The notes beneath the pieces were generated by a model that was not told where the DNA came from, did no database searches, and saw nothing but the letters and a program-made list of their open reading frames with translations. A DNA stretch of 64,000 nt, taken from NCBI RefSeq assembly GCF_963678635.1, contig NC_087066.1, positions 46,115,225-46,179,224 of the forward strand, read 5' to 3'. A program made the position numbers and the translations under genes. The DNA is from Symsagittifera roscoffensis (lineage: Eukaryota > Xenacoelomorpha > Acoela > Convolutidae). Positions 41,351 through 52,247 of the stretch are shown here, in pieces (the stretch's first letter is position 1; the number at the start of each line of letters is the position of its first letter).

Positions 41351-42193
41351 TCAGTTCAGGCTCACGTGCACTACTGAGTGTCGGTACGCTGCCACGCGCG
41401 GATCCGGGAACCGTACGTCACGACTGGCCCGTAGACACAGGTCACCACTCTCCCAGCCCCCGATCAACCCCAAGGGATCAGATCTCATGGCCAAGCACAA
41501 GTTGGTTAGGATAGGTTTCCTCCATTCGCCTGCCTCACTTCTTCTCAAGTCTTTGCGCTTCTCTCTTCGCCTGTCAAATGCCTGTTCTGCATCAGGAGAT
41601 ATTCCACTAGCAGCGTCTTCAGTCCAGCAGCAATATTGAAATAAGTCTCTGGAGTCGGGTGGGCCTTCCTCACTGACAGGGGTTCCCCATATTTCATCAG
41701 TCGATGAAATATCGTCAGCTCCCCGTGTGTCAGGAGTATCAAGGTCAAGTATCCTTCAATTCAGAGCGTCTCCACACCTCTGCTAAACATATATGCTGGG
41801 CCCATGTTGAACAGGTACCTGGGTAGACCAAGTACAAGGCCAGTAGGAGGTTGATTAAGATGAATACTCAAGAGTTCCTGCACGAACCCCTTGAAGATCG
41901 TGTTCCCTGCATAGAACACTTTGTTCATGTACTTCTTTTCCCAACATGGGCTCAAGAATATCAAGATCTCGTGTGAATTCCGGGTCCTCAGTTCGCCCTT
42001 CGCATGCTCCCTCCAGAAGCCTCCAATTATCACTACGGTTGCTGCCGTGACGAATCTCCCCACAGTCATCTCTCTCTTTTCTGCTACTTCCAGCTGTTCC
42101 TCCAGAAACTACCATATTTGCTTCACCAGCGGTAGAGCACTCTCTCTTGTCTTGTCCTTCACGTTCTGAAGTCTCGTGGTCAGGAACGGCCAT
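41351..42193 (-). pseudogene. Copy B ORF2 segment matching copy A 10270-11150
   Basis: Broken into pieces (42069-41761, 41748-41545, 41548-41351), with MTVGRFVTAATVVIIGGFW, YLFNMGPAYMFSRGVETL and LILLTHGELTIFHRLMKYG, all shared with copy A. Unrecognised module. Confidence 0.5.
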
Positions 42194-42224
42194 GTTCCTC
42201 TCTCTTGTGTTAGAGGATATGCCA

Positions 42225-43392
42225 TCAATTCCACTTGTTTTTCGGCTGCTGCCACATTCTTTCTCTCGATGTTTGGCCCCTCAACCTGCTAGTGGAACTC
42301 GTCATCGTCAGCTCCATACTCCGGACACACAGGCTGGCTGTCAGATGAGTTATCACAGGATGGTCATCCCCCACCACCTCCGGGTTGAACTTCAGTTGCC
42401 GGGCAAGGTTCGACACCTCCAGACAAAGGACCTCGTGCAACACGATCAGGATATCCGCAAGGTCGTAAAAGCCCCATAGCGCGTGGGACACATCCGCCCA
42501 CGCTGCCGCCACTTCCGACTTCAAGAGTCTCAAGTTCAATTGCTCTAGCTTACGAGTTGGGGCCGCCATCAGCATCTGCCATCCGTTTCCCTCCGCAATA
42601 AGATTTAACATGGCGTAAACGACCTGTAAAGCAGGTGGCATGCTTGTGTAACCCGGTGATGACGCGAAAACCACTCTTGTCTTCGCTCCCAACAGGGATG
42701 TCACCAGTTCCTGCACTTCATTCATTGCTGCAAACAGCGTCTGAATCGCCTTCCAGATCTTCTTTGATGTTGGCTCCCCACTTCTCAGAGGCTCAAGTAG
42801 TCCCGCCGCGTGCAGGTGATCATTCATTCCCGCGATCAACAATAGCTCCAGTTCACACGGTGTCTCCGACTTCATTGACACAATCAGGGTCAACATCTGA
42901 TTCAACCCTGCCCCCGGTACTAGGTACACCAAGGTCTCTGGCCAAAACAAATTCGGTGACGTCCCCTCGAAGTCCAATCCCGCCACAATGATCGCTCTAG
43001 CCGCTCCAGGATCCGACCGATCATAAACTGCTAACGTCTTGGCCAGCTGTGAAGTTCCACATGATCTCCCGTACCTTGGGTCTTCCGCAAGTTTTGCACC
43101 CATGCAGGCCGTATCAGTAGGTCCCATGCTCTTCGGCTCAAGATGCTTGTCCACCGACCTGAGCTGCGCGGGGATCGCCACTCTGATACTAGCTAACCAC
43201 TATGAGGCCTGGACTTCCCAGCTCTTTCAGAGGTCTGTAATTGATTGGCCCCATTATTGATCTCTGGGGAGTTCCCGTGAATTCCGCCATCTCCAGTGTC
43301 TTGGCTCGAGAGCAGTACCCCTCATGGGCCTTAAGCCACTCCACAAAATAGTGATTGCTCAAGTCCTCATGTGACAGACTCTTGATCCCCAT
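42225..43392 (-). pseudogene. Copy B ORF2 second module (possible second SGNH-like fold)
   Basis: 43181-42225 is a continuous frame: AIIVAGLDFEGTSPNLFWPE, LLLIAGMNDHLHAAGLLEPL, RVVFASSPGYTSMPPALQ, then SWADVSHAL-like helices. It spans the frameshift and the TGA that break copy A at 9590 and 10176, so both are lesions in A. The upstream piece 43392-43189 (LSNHYFVEWLKAHEGYCSRAKT) is in another frame. SGNH assignment is tentative because no Ser follows the block I Gly-x-Asp. Confidence 0.5.
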
Positions 43393-43855
43393 GACCTCCG
43401 TTATCTTTTGTCTGCAGGCTAGATCCTCGAGAACCAGATCCTTCGAGAACCAGAACCACTCATTCGGGGTACCGGGTTCTGTTTACTTCCCCCGGACCTA
43501 TGACTTTCTTCTTGTTGTCCACTATCACCACTGACGACACCACCGAGCTCTGGGCGTAGAAGATTTTGCCTCGTCTCCTTCCAGGGGTGTCGATCTCAAC
43601 TGTCTGCTTCTGCTGCTAGTTAGGCTCCCTCTCGAGTCGATCTTACACCCCAAGCGATCATTTACGGACCGGGCTAAGAAGAAGGGAGTTATGGGGGGGG
43701 TGGACCAAAATTGAATTGTCCCGTCGCCACTAGATCCGACTCAAGTAAATTTATATGTCTTTGGAAGACTCCATTCAGCCACTATGTGCCCCTTGGCCTG
43801 TCGAAGTGGATACCATCCGAGGATGCATCCTCCGGGAGGGAATCTTCCATCATTC
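43393..43855 (-). pseudogene. Copy B ORF2, degraded stretch with SGNH block V
   Basis: No long frame, but the minus strand around 43850-43770 reads PEDASSDGIHFDRPRG followed by a TAG. This is block V (Asp-x-x-His) of the SGNH-like domain. 43393-43770 matches copy A 8760-9130 only in patches. Confidence 0.5.
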
Positions 43856-44487
43856 TCATGGGCAGCATCTTCCAACATCAAGCACTCTCATGGGCAGCAC
43901 ACTTCTCTGCTGGATTTGCCTGATTATCTCGTTGATATTTCGCGTCCTCTCGTTCATCTCCCTCGCATTCTGGTCAGCCATCATGCTATAGGGAACGGTG
44001 CAGATGGCGAGGATTGCTGGCTCCAGGTAAATTCTTAGCTCCTCAAGAATGCAACCCACTTTCTCTTGTATCTTCGTCATTTTTCTTGAATCGCCCCTGG
44101 ACCCGTCGTTGGTTCCCATCATCAATGTAACTGTGTATATCTTCCCCATCTCCAGCATCTGCAGGGACGCCAACATCTGGGGCATCGCTGCGCCCTAGAA
44201 ACTCAAGACTCTACTTGCCAATGGGCCTGGATTCTTGTCAAGACGCGGACGAGACTGTCCCCTATTATCAAGTGTTTCGTGCCTTCGGGTATTCTCGGTT
44301 GTACAAGGTACTCATGAAAGACATCTCTTCTCTCTCTTCGCGCAGCCGTCCAGTCCTCTCGACTATGTCGGTGGTACACGCCGTCAGTGTTCTTTTTGTA
44401 ACTCGATGTCACTACACTTCTCACTGGATGCTCTCTCCAGGTGGTTGGTCGCTGCTCACGCGCAGCGTTCTTAAGAGCCTTCGCCTG
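43856..44487 (-). pseudogene. Copy B SGNH/GDSL-hydrolase-like domain (catalytic Ser retained)
   Basis: Two frames (44574-44203, whose upstream end runs into the inserted element, and 44185-43856) give block I HLIIGDSLVRVLTRIQ and block III VTLMMGTNDGSRGD. The GDS serine and GTND of SGNH hydrolases are present, unlike copy A. One frameshift (about 44190-44203) separates them. Such enzymes are esterases or lipases; the substrate here is unknown. The domain is interrupted upstream by the non-LTR insertion. Confidence 0.7.
44473..44487. repeat. Left target duplication of non-LTR fragment
   Basis: AAGAGCCTTCGCCTG, repeated at 45009-45023. Confidence 0.85.
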
Positions 44488-45008
44488 AAACATGAAGGAA
44501 ACGCTCTTCAGCAGGTACGAGAGGTACATCACTGCACTGCTCGAAACATCCGATTCAGAAGAAGACGACGACACGCACGTTACCGAAGAGGACTACAGAG
44601 GGCTCCTCAAAAAAGTGCACACAAATGAGGTCAAAGACGCCCTAGACAACCGGGACAACAACAAAGTGCTCGACGAACCAGCCCCCAAACTGAGCAAGGA
44701 TGAATTACGACTGCCGAGAGGTACCAGACGGACCCTTGGCCAGTTGCGGAGCGGTTACTCCCAATTCCTACAAAGCTACCTACACAGACTAGACGAATCA
44801 ACCCCAGAAACATGCCCACAGTGCAACTCAGAAACCCACACAACGGGTCACCTATTCAGGTGCAGCGCAAACCCGACTACAATCACCCCCCACGCACTCT
44901 GGGAAACCCGATCGAAGCTGCTGCTTTCCTGCAACTCGATACAGAAGAAACCACAAATGAGGGAAAAGAGGAGGGCCGAACCACGGGCACCTAGGCAACA
45001 ACAACAAC
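44488..45008 (+). mobile_element. 5'-truncated non-LTR retrotransposon (Jockey/CR1-like end)
   Basis: A 521 bp insertion on the plus strand inside ORF2 of copy B, flanked by a 15-bp duplication and ending in a (CAA)n tail. It carries only the C-terminus of a LINE ORF2: LPRGTRRTLGQLRSGYSQFL and the zinc-finger-like ETCPQCNSETHTTGHLFRC. Near 44900 the frame changes to one reading NPIEAAAFLQLD, the usual end of such proteins, stopping at 44994. Inactive. Confidence 0.85.
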
Positions 45009-45023
45009 AAGAGCCTTCGCCTG
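45009..45023. repeat. Right target duplication of non-LTR fragment
   Basis: AAGAGCCTTCGCCTG directly after the CAA tail; copy B ORF2 resumes behind it. Confidence 0.85.
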
Positions 45024-46027
45024 CAACCTTTCCTGCAACTCCCTGAGGCATGATGTCCCCGTTTCGGACTGACTGCCGCTAGTCGAGCTGGACGTCAACC
45101 TTGGTAGCGCAATGTCCATTAGCGGTCTGATTCGATTCGCTTCCAGATTCCTGATGGAAGGGGCGGGCTCAGGTGGCGTCCATGCCTCCAAACCTTCGTT
45201 CAAGTGCTCTTGAGCCACACGGTCCAGGTTGAAGCTGCCGCTCGATCTGGGTGCTTCATCCACTTCCATTTTTGACTCTGGTCTCGATCTCGTCACTACT
45301 GGTTCAGTTGGCGTCATTTTTTTCTCCTTATCACTCGCGACCGCTTGCTGCCTCCTTTGTAGCCGTTCTACTTCGGACTTTATTTGATCACAATTTGCTA
45401 CACTTTCTTGTAGTCACTGTTCTTGCTCCCGTTCTGCCATCAGTAGATCCCGGTCAAGAATCGCCTTGTCCCGCTCAAGTATTGCCTGGTCGCGATCAAG
45501 CTTGGCTTGATCCCTATCGAGAACCGCTTGGTCCCCATCCAGGTTGGCCTTGTCCCGTTCCCTTTAGGCCCTTTCAACTCTCTCTTCATGCTGCTGAGAT
45601 CTGGATATGACTATTCTCTTTGTTGTGACCGGAACATTGATAGTGGTTTGCTTGTGGATTGTGTCTCGGCTCCTGCTGGTGAACTGGTCAGAAGGGGAAA
45701 TTCCCCCGCATCATACTCAGTGGTGTTACTCAAGCCAGGATTCCTCGCAAGATCAAATCCTCTCACGCCTCTGTCCACGTTCCAGGATAGCTGTCTAAGC
45801 TGCTCCTGATTCGCGATTCCTTCCGAGGTGTAACCCAACATCAGCACGGTTTCAGTCGCTGACTCCTTGCACTCCCCTTGCGCTTCCAGTTGCAGGATGG
45901 CATTGAGCATAACCGCGAGCCTCTCATCCACTTGCGTGTAGTCGAGGTCCCTCAAGCGCTTGTGTAACTAGTCGATTGCGGGTCTCCTGAACACCGCTGG
46001 AACAGATTTCCAGAATCGATCTGCCAT
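45024..46027 (-). pseudogene. Copy B ORF2 N-terminus: coiled coil
   Basis: The ATG at 46027-46025 begins MADRFWKS as in copy A, but a TAG occurs near 45970. 45955-45611 covers DLDYTQVDERLAVMLNAILQ. A region with 7-residue heptad repeats (about 45570-45430) is out of the main frame and longer than in copy A. 45317-44991 covers RSSGSFNLDRVAQEHLNEGL. The product would be a coiled-coil oligomer fused to the SGNH-like domain. Confidence 0.65.
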
Positions 46028-46547
46028 TGCTGCTTTTCTTTATCTCACGAAATATCACGAACAACCAAAATCAAGAACTACCTTACCTAACCAAACTCAA
46101 GAAATACCTTTCCCAGATTATTACTCAAGAAATACCTCTCCGAGATTAATACTCAAGAAATATCTTCCTCTGGCACAATCAATGAAGAACTGTTCAATGT
46201 TTTTTCTTTCTCTCGTTCGACCAACTGTGATTTAGTTGTCGTTTCAATTTTCAAATCAGCCTGAAAATATAATTCAGTTTTAAATATAGATAATCCCACT
46301 CGTGTCTAACCTAGACCTCCCCCATCAATACCTTAAAAACATTATCCTATTAACTCCAATCAAATAATTTAATTTAGACGTTAAAAACGTGCAAATTCAA
46401 TTTATGTTTTAGCACCATCAATCCTTTATAAGATTCAATTAGCAATCCAATAACATTAAAACTCATTTGCCTGATTCGTGTTCCCCCTCTTACCTAGCTC
46501 AACACCCTTGTTTCCCCTAACTCAAGACCCTCACATTCACCCCAAGC
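46028..46547. other. Non-coding gap between pol and ORF2, copy B
   Basis: Counterpart of 6499-7003. It contains three to four copies of a ~30-bp repeat with ACTCAAGAAATACC (46085-46170), and AT-rich sequence with the shared stretch TTTATGTTTTAGCACCATCAATC. No ORF. Confidence 0.6.
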
Positions 46548-47152
46548 TCAGGCGACACTCAAGTAATACTTCTTGTGTATGTGTACCATTATTTTCATTT
46601 CCGCAAAGACCACGTGTAGGATAGCGGAAAGTTCCTTAGGGTTCAATCTCCATCTGTTCGGATCGTAGACCGGTATTGAAACCTCGCGTATGCTTCTTTG
46701 ACCAGAAAATCTCTCAACCTCGTTAGTGCTATTACCACATGTTCGGGGTCTCTCATATTTCTCTCACTGACTCTCGATACCAAAAAGCACAGGTTTTTAC
46801 CGGGAACTTGTGAAACTGAGGGAGGGAGTGCTGCCATTCACCCCAACCCTGGTCTCTGCCTGGACAGAAATTCCACATTCTGGTATTCTTTTTTGAAGTC
46901 GGCTTCCGGTCTGGTATTGAAGCTCATGTCCGCTGTTATGCAGATCGCGCTAGTCTTATCTGACAGGAGGTCGTCACTGTCTGTGATCAGGATGTTATCC
47001 GAATACTCATTAGGAAATTCAAACTTCGTCTTGAAATTTCTTCCAATGGTAGGCTCAGCCCCCTTTCGGTCCAGCTCCAGGCCGTTGGTCTCTCTCACTT
47101 CCCTGAGCTTCTTTATCATTAATTTTTCAGTGTCGGTAAGTCCTACCCCCAC
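46548..47152 (-). pseudogene. Copy B macrodomain-like end of pol
   Basis: 47152-46838 and 46837-46643 are continuous in frame sense to about 46680: GVGLTDTEKLMIKKLREVRE, ITDSDDLLSDKTSAICITAD, GMAALPP and NLCFLVSRV. After a frameshift near 46665-46690 the C-terminal strands (ILHVVFAEMKIMVHIH) run to a TGA at 46548. Same module as 6010-6498. Confidence 0.65.
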
Positions 47153-47900
47153 TCCCCGGATTCGACGTCCCCGTCAATGGTACGTGGCTCAAGTTATCCT
47201 GTGGTATTTCCAGTGGGCGGTCAGTGGCTGTCCAACTGAATAACGGCTTATCTGATTTCACATGTTTCTTCGCAGATACGTCAATTTGTTGAATGCTTTG
47301 TGCTTCCTTCTCGTCCTGTTCCAGGTTGTGCTTCCATTCCAATATCCTCAGGTTTGTATTTTCCCTTCTTTCAATCTCGCTTTGTTCTAGGTCTAATTCT
47401 CTCTCTGGCATTGCGTGATCTTCTTGCAATGAGTGCTCAATGTCGTTTATGATCTGCCACTTCTCATTGGCTACTAGCTCACCCACGTTCACGAATTTTT
47501 CTCCTATCTCGTCAGGCTGTATCTTGTCGATCAGGAAGTCATCACCATACCTGTTGTATCTCATGCCTGTTTTCTTACGCGCACCTCTTGTGTTCTCTTT
47601 TTGTAAGTCTGGTTCCGTCCATTTTGGTACCTCGTTTTGTTATCGATCATTCCAATCCTCCTTGGCCAAGGACACTTCGTCCGAATCTACCTCTATCTTT
47701 TCGTTGTTATCCATGCTCACGTTCTCGTTGCCATCATTCTTTTCTCTGGTGCCTTTCTCGTTTACCTCACATGCTGGCTCTACCAGTAGATACTCGAGTC
47801 CTTCCATGTTTTGTGGTTACGCACCAGTCTTCTGGTGATGGGACGTGAGGTTTCAGATTCTCATAGTGCGCCGCACGCCCTGTACTCAAGCGATAGAAAC
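47127..47900 (-). pseudogene. Copy B acidic tether between integrase and macrodomain
   Basis: 47564-47127 is open (RYNRYGDDFLIDKIQPDE, NTNLRILEWKHNLEQDE). The upstream part to 47850 is frameshifted but matches the region after AHYENLKPHVPSPEDW of copy A. Low complexity; likely a flexible spacer. Confidence 0.6.
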
Positions 47901-49364
47901 GTCCTTGTTAGTGCACTCCCATTATCATGAACGGCCCTCTCCATTTCTTCAATAGCTTCTTTGCCCCATTAGGAGGTATGACGTTCTGGAACACCCAGAC
48001 GTATTGTCCTACAGCATACGGCTTCGCTTGAAGTATTTTGTCATCGTACTTCTTCCGCTGTCTCATCTGCGCATGCGCTGTGTTCCTTCTGCACAGCTCG
48101 TTCAGCTCCTGTTGTCTCCTGTCTGTTTCCTTCACATATGCTTGAGGCGACGTCTTCTTTACCTCATACTTCGGATTGAAGAAGGCCAGGGGCATCGCTC
48201 TCTCTCTCTACCTGTCAACGTAATGAAAGGACTGATCACCGTTGATGAGTGTTGCTTGCTGTTAAACGCCCACACCACCTGCGGCAGATATTTGTCCCAG
48301 TCAGTCATATATCTCGAGCAATACACCCGGAGCATATTCACTAGCGTTCTGTTTTGTCGTTGAATGTACCTGTGCAATGTGAGATCTTCTCATTAGTTCT
48401 TTTGTCCAATCCCAACGAATGCCTTCCCATTGACCGACTGGAATGTCATCGGACAACCATATCGTGATATCCAGTGCGTTATTAAATGATCACAAATTTC
48501 TTCCACCGATGCCGTCTGACATGGTACTACTTCGGCAAGTTTCGTGAAATGATCTATAATTACTAGTATCTGGTTATATCACGAGTCAGTCATGCAGATC
48601 TTCTGAAGGTCTATTTGTACGACCTCGTTAAACTCCGAGCTTTCCACAGACTTAAGAGGTAACTTCACTTTTCTAGAATCCTTCACTTGCAAGCACGACA
48701 GACATGCATTCACCCACCTTTCACAAGTATTCCTCAGCCCTGGCCAATCAAATCTGTGTAGTATTATTTTTTGTACTTTGTCCTTCTCATGAAGTCCTAT
48801 TTGGTCATGCGATCTGAACAATACTTCTGTTTGGTATAGCTGAGGTAGTATGAAGAGGTTATGCTTGTGTAGAATTTTTTCTTCGTCTTTTCTCCGACAG
48901 GCTACCACACCATCAGCTGAGTGATAGAGTAATTCCTTTCTCTCCTTGTAGAACTGGCTCAAGATCTTATAACTATTTTCTTCCAGGTCTCCTTTCTCTT
49001 TTACTGCCGTCCGAATCCATTTCGAGAGGTTACTCGTCCTTATATCTTTCTTCTGTGCTCGTATCAGATCTGACAGCCTGAACCTCGCCTTGACGTGCTC
49101 CTCCAATGCCATCATTTGACCGTTCAGCTCTCCAGGATTGTGGATGCCGTCTTTGAGCTGCACACAAACTATCTTTCTCAAAATCTTTCTGTCGTCCTCT
49201 GGTATTAGATTCGTTCTGATGTTCGAATTGCAAGATAGCTCTCTGAATGGTTTCCTTCGCACTGCTATCTTTTCAAGTTCTTTCCGTCCATACGCGTCAT
49301 CATGATCCAGGTTGTACTTCCCTGACGACGGATCTGTTTGCAACTTCCTGTCGTGGTACCTCAT
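47901..49364 (-). pseudogene. Copy B integrase and preceding tether (catalytic Glu deleted, in-frame TGA)
   Basis: 49364-48579 has the tether and the H2C2 zinc-binding part (CERWVNACLSCLQVK), ending at a TGA (48581-48579) after CMTDS where copy A has Gly. The core continues beyond it, but around 48365 about 30 bp encoding the YHPQTNGLVER stretch, with the third catalytic residue, are missing. 48195-47908 has KKWRGPFMIMGVH. Non-functional. Confidence 0.75.
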
Positions 49365-49430
49365 TTTTTCTTCAGGCAGTTTTGTGCAGAGACTGTCTTG
49401 CTCATCGGCACTCTCCTCCGAAACATCATC

Positions 49431-50462
49431 TCATTCTTCCGACTCCCCGGACATTTTTTCTTTCTCGCCATCTCTCCCTCGTGGCGGCCACTCCACAGAC
49501 TCTTGATCTGGTCCCAGATGTTCAACTTCCTCCTTGAACGTCACTCTCTTATTTCGTATCGTCGTCCGCCTGAGTAATTCCTCCGGGATTCTCTCAACTA
49601 GTGCCCGCACAACCTCTTTGCTCTTCATCAAGTCTCCGTCATGTTTCAGTTCCCCTCTTTTCAAGATATTGACTTCCGGTCTGTCTTTACCACCTTCTGG
49701 GATCACAAGTTTGTCATCTGCTAGTCTCTCGAGTAGTTTCCTTAGTTCCTCTCCTACCGTTACCTTTCCTGTTTCCTCTTTGTCGAAGTCGTAGCCTTTT
49801 GCCTTCAGTGTTTCCCCCACTATCTTGGACTTGAGCATTATTTCCATTGGCATCCCTAAACTTCGTTTCAGAATTTCTTTCGCCTCAAGTTCAGTTGGTA
49901 AATCGGGATGGTCCTCTATCGGTTTTCTTGACTTGTCTAGCCATCTTGTGGGTGGTAGGGTGTCATGTAATTCCTTGTCCCTAAAAGAAAACCCATCTTC
50001 GATCTCCGGTCTATCAGCCTTCCTTTTCTCTTGGCTCTCGTAGAATTCCGTCTTCCTGCTCAAGCTGTCAGCATTTTGGCGCTTATCTCTCGTTCTGTGA
50101 TCAATGATCATATTGTAATCATCCACCCGCGCTATCCATCTCCCGATGTAATTCTGGTCCATTGAGTACGTTTTCAACCAGCTGAGTGCTCTGTTGTCGA
50201 CCCGCAGCTTGAATGGTTCGCTACCCAAGTATGTCCTGTATTGTTCGACAAAAGTGACGACCGCAAACATCTCCGCTTTGGGTGCTCCGTACTTCTTTTC
50301 CGTATCACTCAAGACTTTGCTCCCGTAGGTGATTGGTCTCAACACTGTTTTTCCGTTCCATTTCTGTTCTCGACGGAGTATGCCCGAGATCGCTACTACC
50401 AATGCATCAGTTTTCAGCACGTACATCCCTTTCGGCATGCCTAGCACAGGTGCTTCACGCAT
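49431..50462 (-). pseudogene. Copy B RNase H and tether
   Basis: 343 codons open: YVLKTDALVVAISGIL, KAEMFAVV, FKLRVDNRALSWL, RQNADSLSRK. The TDA Asp is retained (Asn in copy A). Reads on through NKRVTFKEEVEHLG, where copy A has a stop. The N-terminal border carries a 48-bp tandem duplication. Confidence 0.8.
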
Positions 50463-50529
50463 TTCTTTCTCTATTCTCTGTCGGCATGCCTAGCACAGGT
50501 GCTTCACAAAGTTCTTTCTCTATTCTCTG
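50433..50529. repeat. 48-bp tandem duplication in copy B RNase H start
   Basis: CGGCATGCCTAGCACAGGTG...CTATTCTCTG occurs at 50433-50480 and 50482-50529, duplicating the codons for ELCEAPVLGMP. Confidence 0.9.
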
Positions 50530-51306
50530 AAATGACACTTCAGCCGCGTTGTTCCACGTGAATTTCTTTCCCTTGTGCCTCAAGAGTTGTTGTATTGGAT
50601 ATACTTTATCCGCATAGCCCTTGATGAACTCCCTGTAGTAGTTTGCGAAACCCAAGAAGCTCATCAACTGGTGTTCTGTTTTCGGTGATTTCCAAGTCAA
50701 CACTGCCTCTACCGCGTCTGGATCTGGTCTAAGTCTAATGCCATGTTTGTCCACCATTCTCCCCAGGTATTTAATCGAGTCCTTGAGAATCTCACACTTC
50801 GATGGCTTGCATTTCAGTCCTGCTCTCTTCATGCAAGCGAATACCTCATGTGGTCCTCCAGGGTAGGTGTTGCAATCACCACGTCATGTACGTTGCACAT
50901 TACCAGAGTGCCGTATTTCTTCGTTACGCTTGTCAGCGCCTGTGCCATCAGTCGTTGGAAGGTCGCTGTCGCATTGCAAATGACAAAGGGCATCCTTTTC
51001 CATTGAAACAATACCAGCTCGCATGCAAAACCAGTCTTGTCCCTATCCAGTTTCCTCAGTGGTACCTGCCAAAAAGTCGATTCTAGATCAAGAGTTGTAA
51101 AAAATTTGGCATCGACTAATTTTGAAAGACTCTCATCTATCTTAGGTATGGTATAGGCATCCTTCACCGTGACGGAGTTCAGATATCGAACGCCACAACA
51201 AAGCCTAAGGTGGTCTCCTTTCTATTTAGCCATCACTACTCCACACGCCCACGGTGATTTGGATGGTTCTATCATGTCATACTCTAGTAGAGTCTCTATC
51301 TTTTTT
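50455..51306 (-). pseudogene. Copy B reverse transcriptase (NVHD active site)
   Basis: 50832-50455 is thumb/connection (LKCKPSKCEILK, LMSFLGFANYYREFI). 51167-50829 is palm, with FFTTLDLESTFWQVPL and CNVHDV in place of CYVDDV (50894-50883), then the same premature LEDHMRYSLA as the second RT copy of A. Upstream, 51306-51168 is degraded (PIQIGCM and then frames broken). The Asp-to-His change predicts loss of polymerase activity. Confidence 0.8.
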
Positions 51307-51834
51307 CTACATGCATCCGATTTGTATGGGGTCATACGCTTCGCCCTCTCCCTGTGGGGTACCGCCGACCTCTTCTACCTCTATTTCATGTTCAACGAAG
51401 TTGCAGCATCCAATGTCTGCCTTATGTCTCGAAAAAACATCCTGATTCCCATCTAGAACATCCTTGATGGCTTCGAGCTGTTCGTCTGTTACTTTTCCCC
51501 TGGAGTGTTCAATTTCTGGTAATACTGGTTTATACATTTCCAAATCCTCTAGTGTGGGTCTTTCTGGAAAAATCGAACAGCTCGAAGGTCCATCGTCTGT
51601 CTCTGACCTAAGTGACTTCACAAGACCTGATAAACATTATTTTTTTTTCTTCAACCGTCTCAAGATACAAATTTTATCCCTATGATTTGGGCACTCAAGA
51701 ACTTCATTTTCTTTCACATTTTCAATCATTTCATATCTAGTTTTCACGGGCAGTGCGTATCACAGCTTCCTCCCCCTCTGGATTGTGATTGGTCTGTCAA
51801 GAGTATTCATCAAGACACTGACGCAGAGGCCACT
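51307..51834 (-). pseudogene. Copy B protease-RT linker, 5' end fused to unit B'
   Basis: 51621-51307 carries KSLRSETDDGPSSCSIFPER and DIGCCNFVEHEIEVEE. Upstream it reaches the GLCVSVLMNTLD block at about 51834, where it joins the macrodomain of B' (PEQVASASVS). Gag and protease are therefore absent from B. Confidence 0.7.
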
Positions 51835-52247
51835 TGTTCGGGGTCTATCATATTTCTCTCACTGACTCTCGTTACCAAAAAGCACAGGTTTTTACCGGGA
51901 ACTTGTGAAACTGAGGGAGGGAGTGCTGCCATTCCCCCCAACCCTGGTCTCTGCCTGAACAGAAACTCCACATTCTGGTATTCTTTTTTGAAGTCGGCTT
52001 CCAGTCTGGTATTGAAGCTCATGTCCGCTGTTATGCAGATCGCGCTAGTCTTGTCTGACAGGAGGTCGTCACTGTCTGTGATCAGGATGTTATTCAAAAA
52101 CTCAGTAGGAATTTCAAATTTCGTCCTGAAATTTCTTCCAATGGTAGGCTCAGCCCCCTTTCGGTCCAGCTCCAGGCCGTTGGTCTCTCTCACTTCCCTG
52201 AGCTTCTTTATCATTAATTTTTCAGTGTCGGTAAGTCCTACCCCCAC
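51810..52247 (-). pseudogene. Unit B' truncated macrodomain
   Basis: Covers GVGLTDTEKLMIKKLREVRE to FLVTRVSERNMIDPEQ, then runs into VASASVS, which is linker sequence in another frame. The second half of the fold (the SMPVYDPNRG block and last strands) is missing. Confidence 0.7.

Larger units (their letters stand above)
17504..51834 (-). mobile_element. Giant Ty3/gypsy-like retroelement, copy B, interrupted by three insertions
   Basis: The minus strand reads, from 51834 down, linker, RT, RNase H, integrase, macrodomain (stop at 46548), gap with repeats, then ORF2 from ATG 46027 to 19362 and the 3' region ending at 17504. Order and sequence parallel copy A. It is interrupted by a non-LTR fragment (44488-45008), the Polinton (20673-38160) and a Penelope-like fragment (17588-18201), each with a target duplication. 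Its gag and protease are missing: at 51834 its linker is fused to the macrodomain of unit B'. Confidence 0.85.

Noticed and set aside
44492-45046. 184-codon plus-strand ORF as a host gene
   Set aside because: It is the C-terminus of a non-LTR retrotransposon with target duplication and CAA tail; its last codons run into the flanking duplication.
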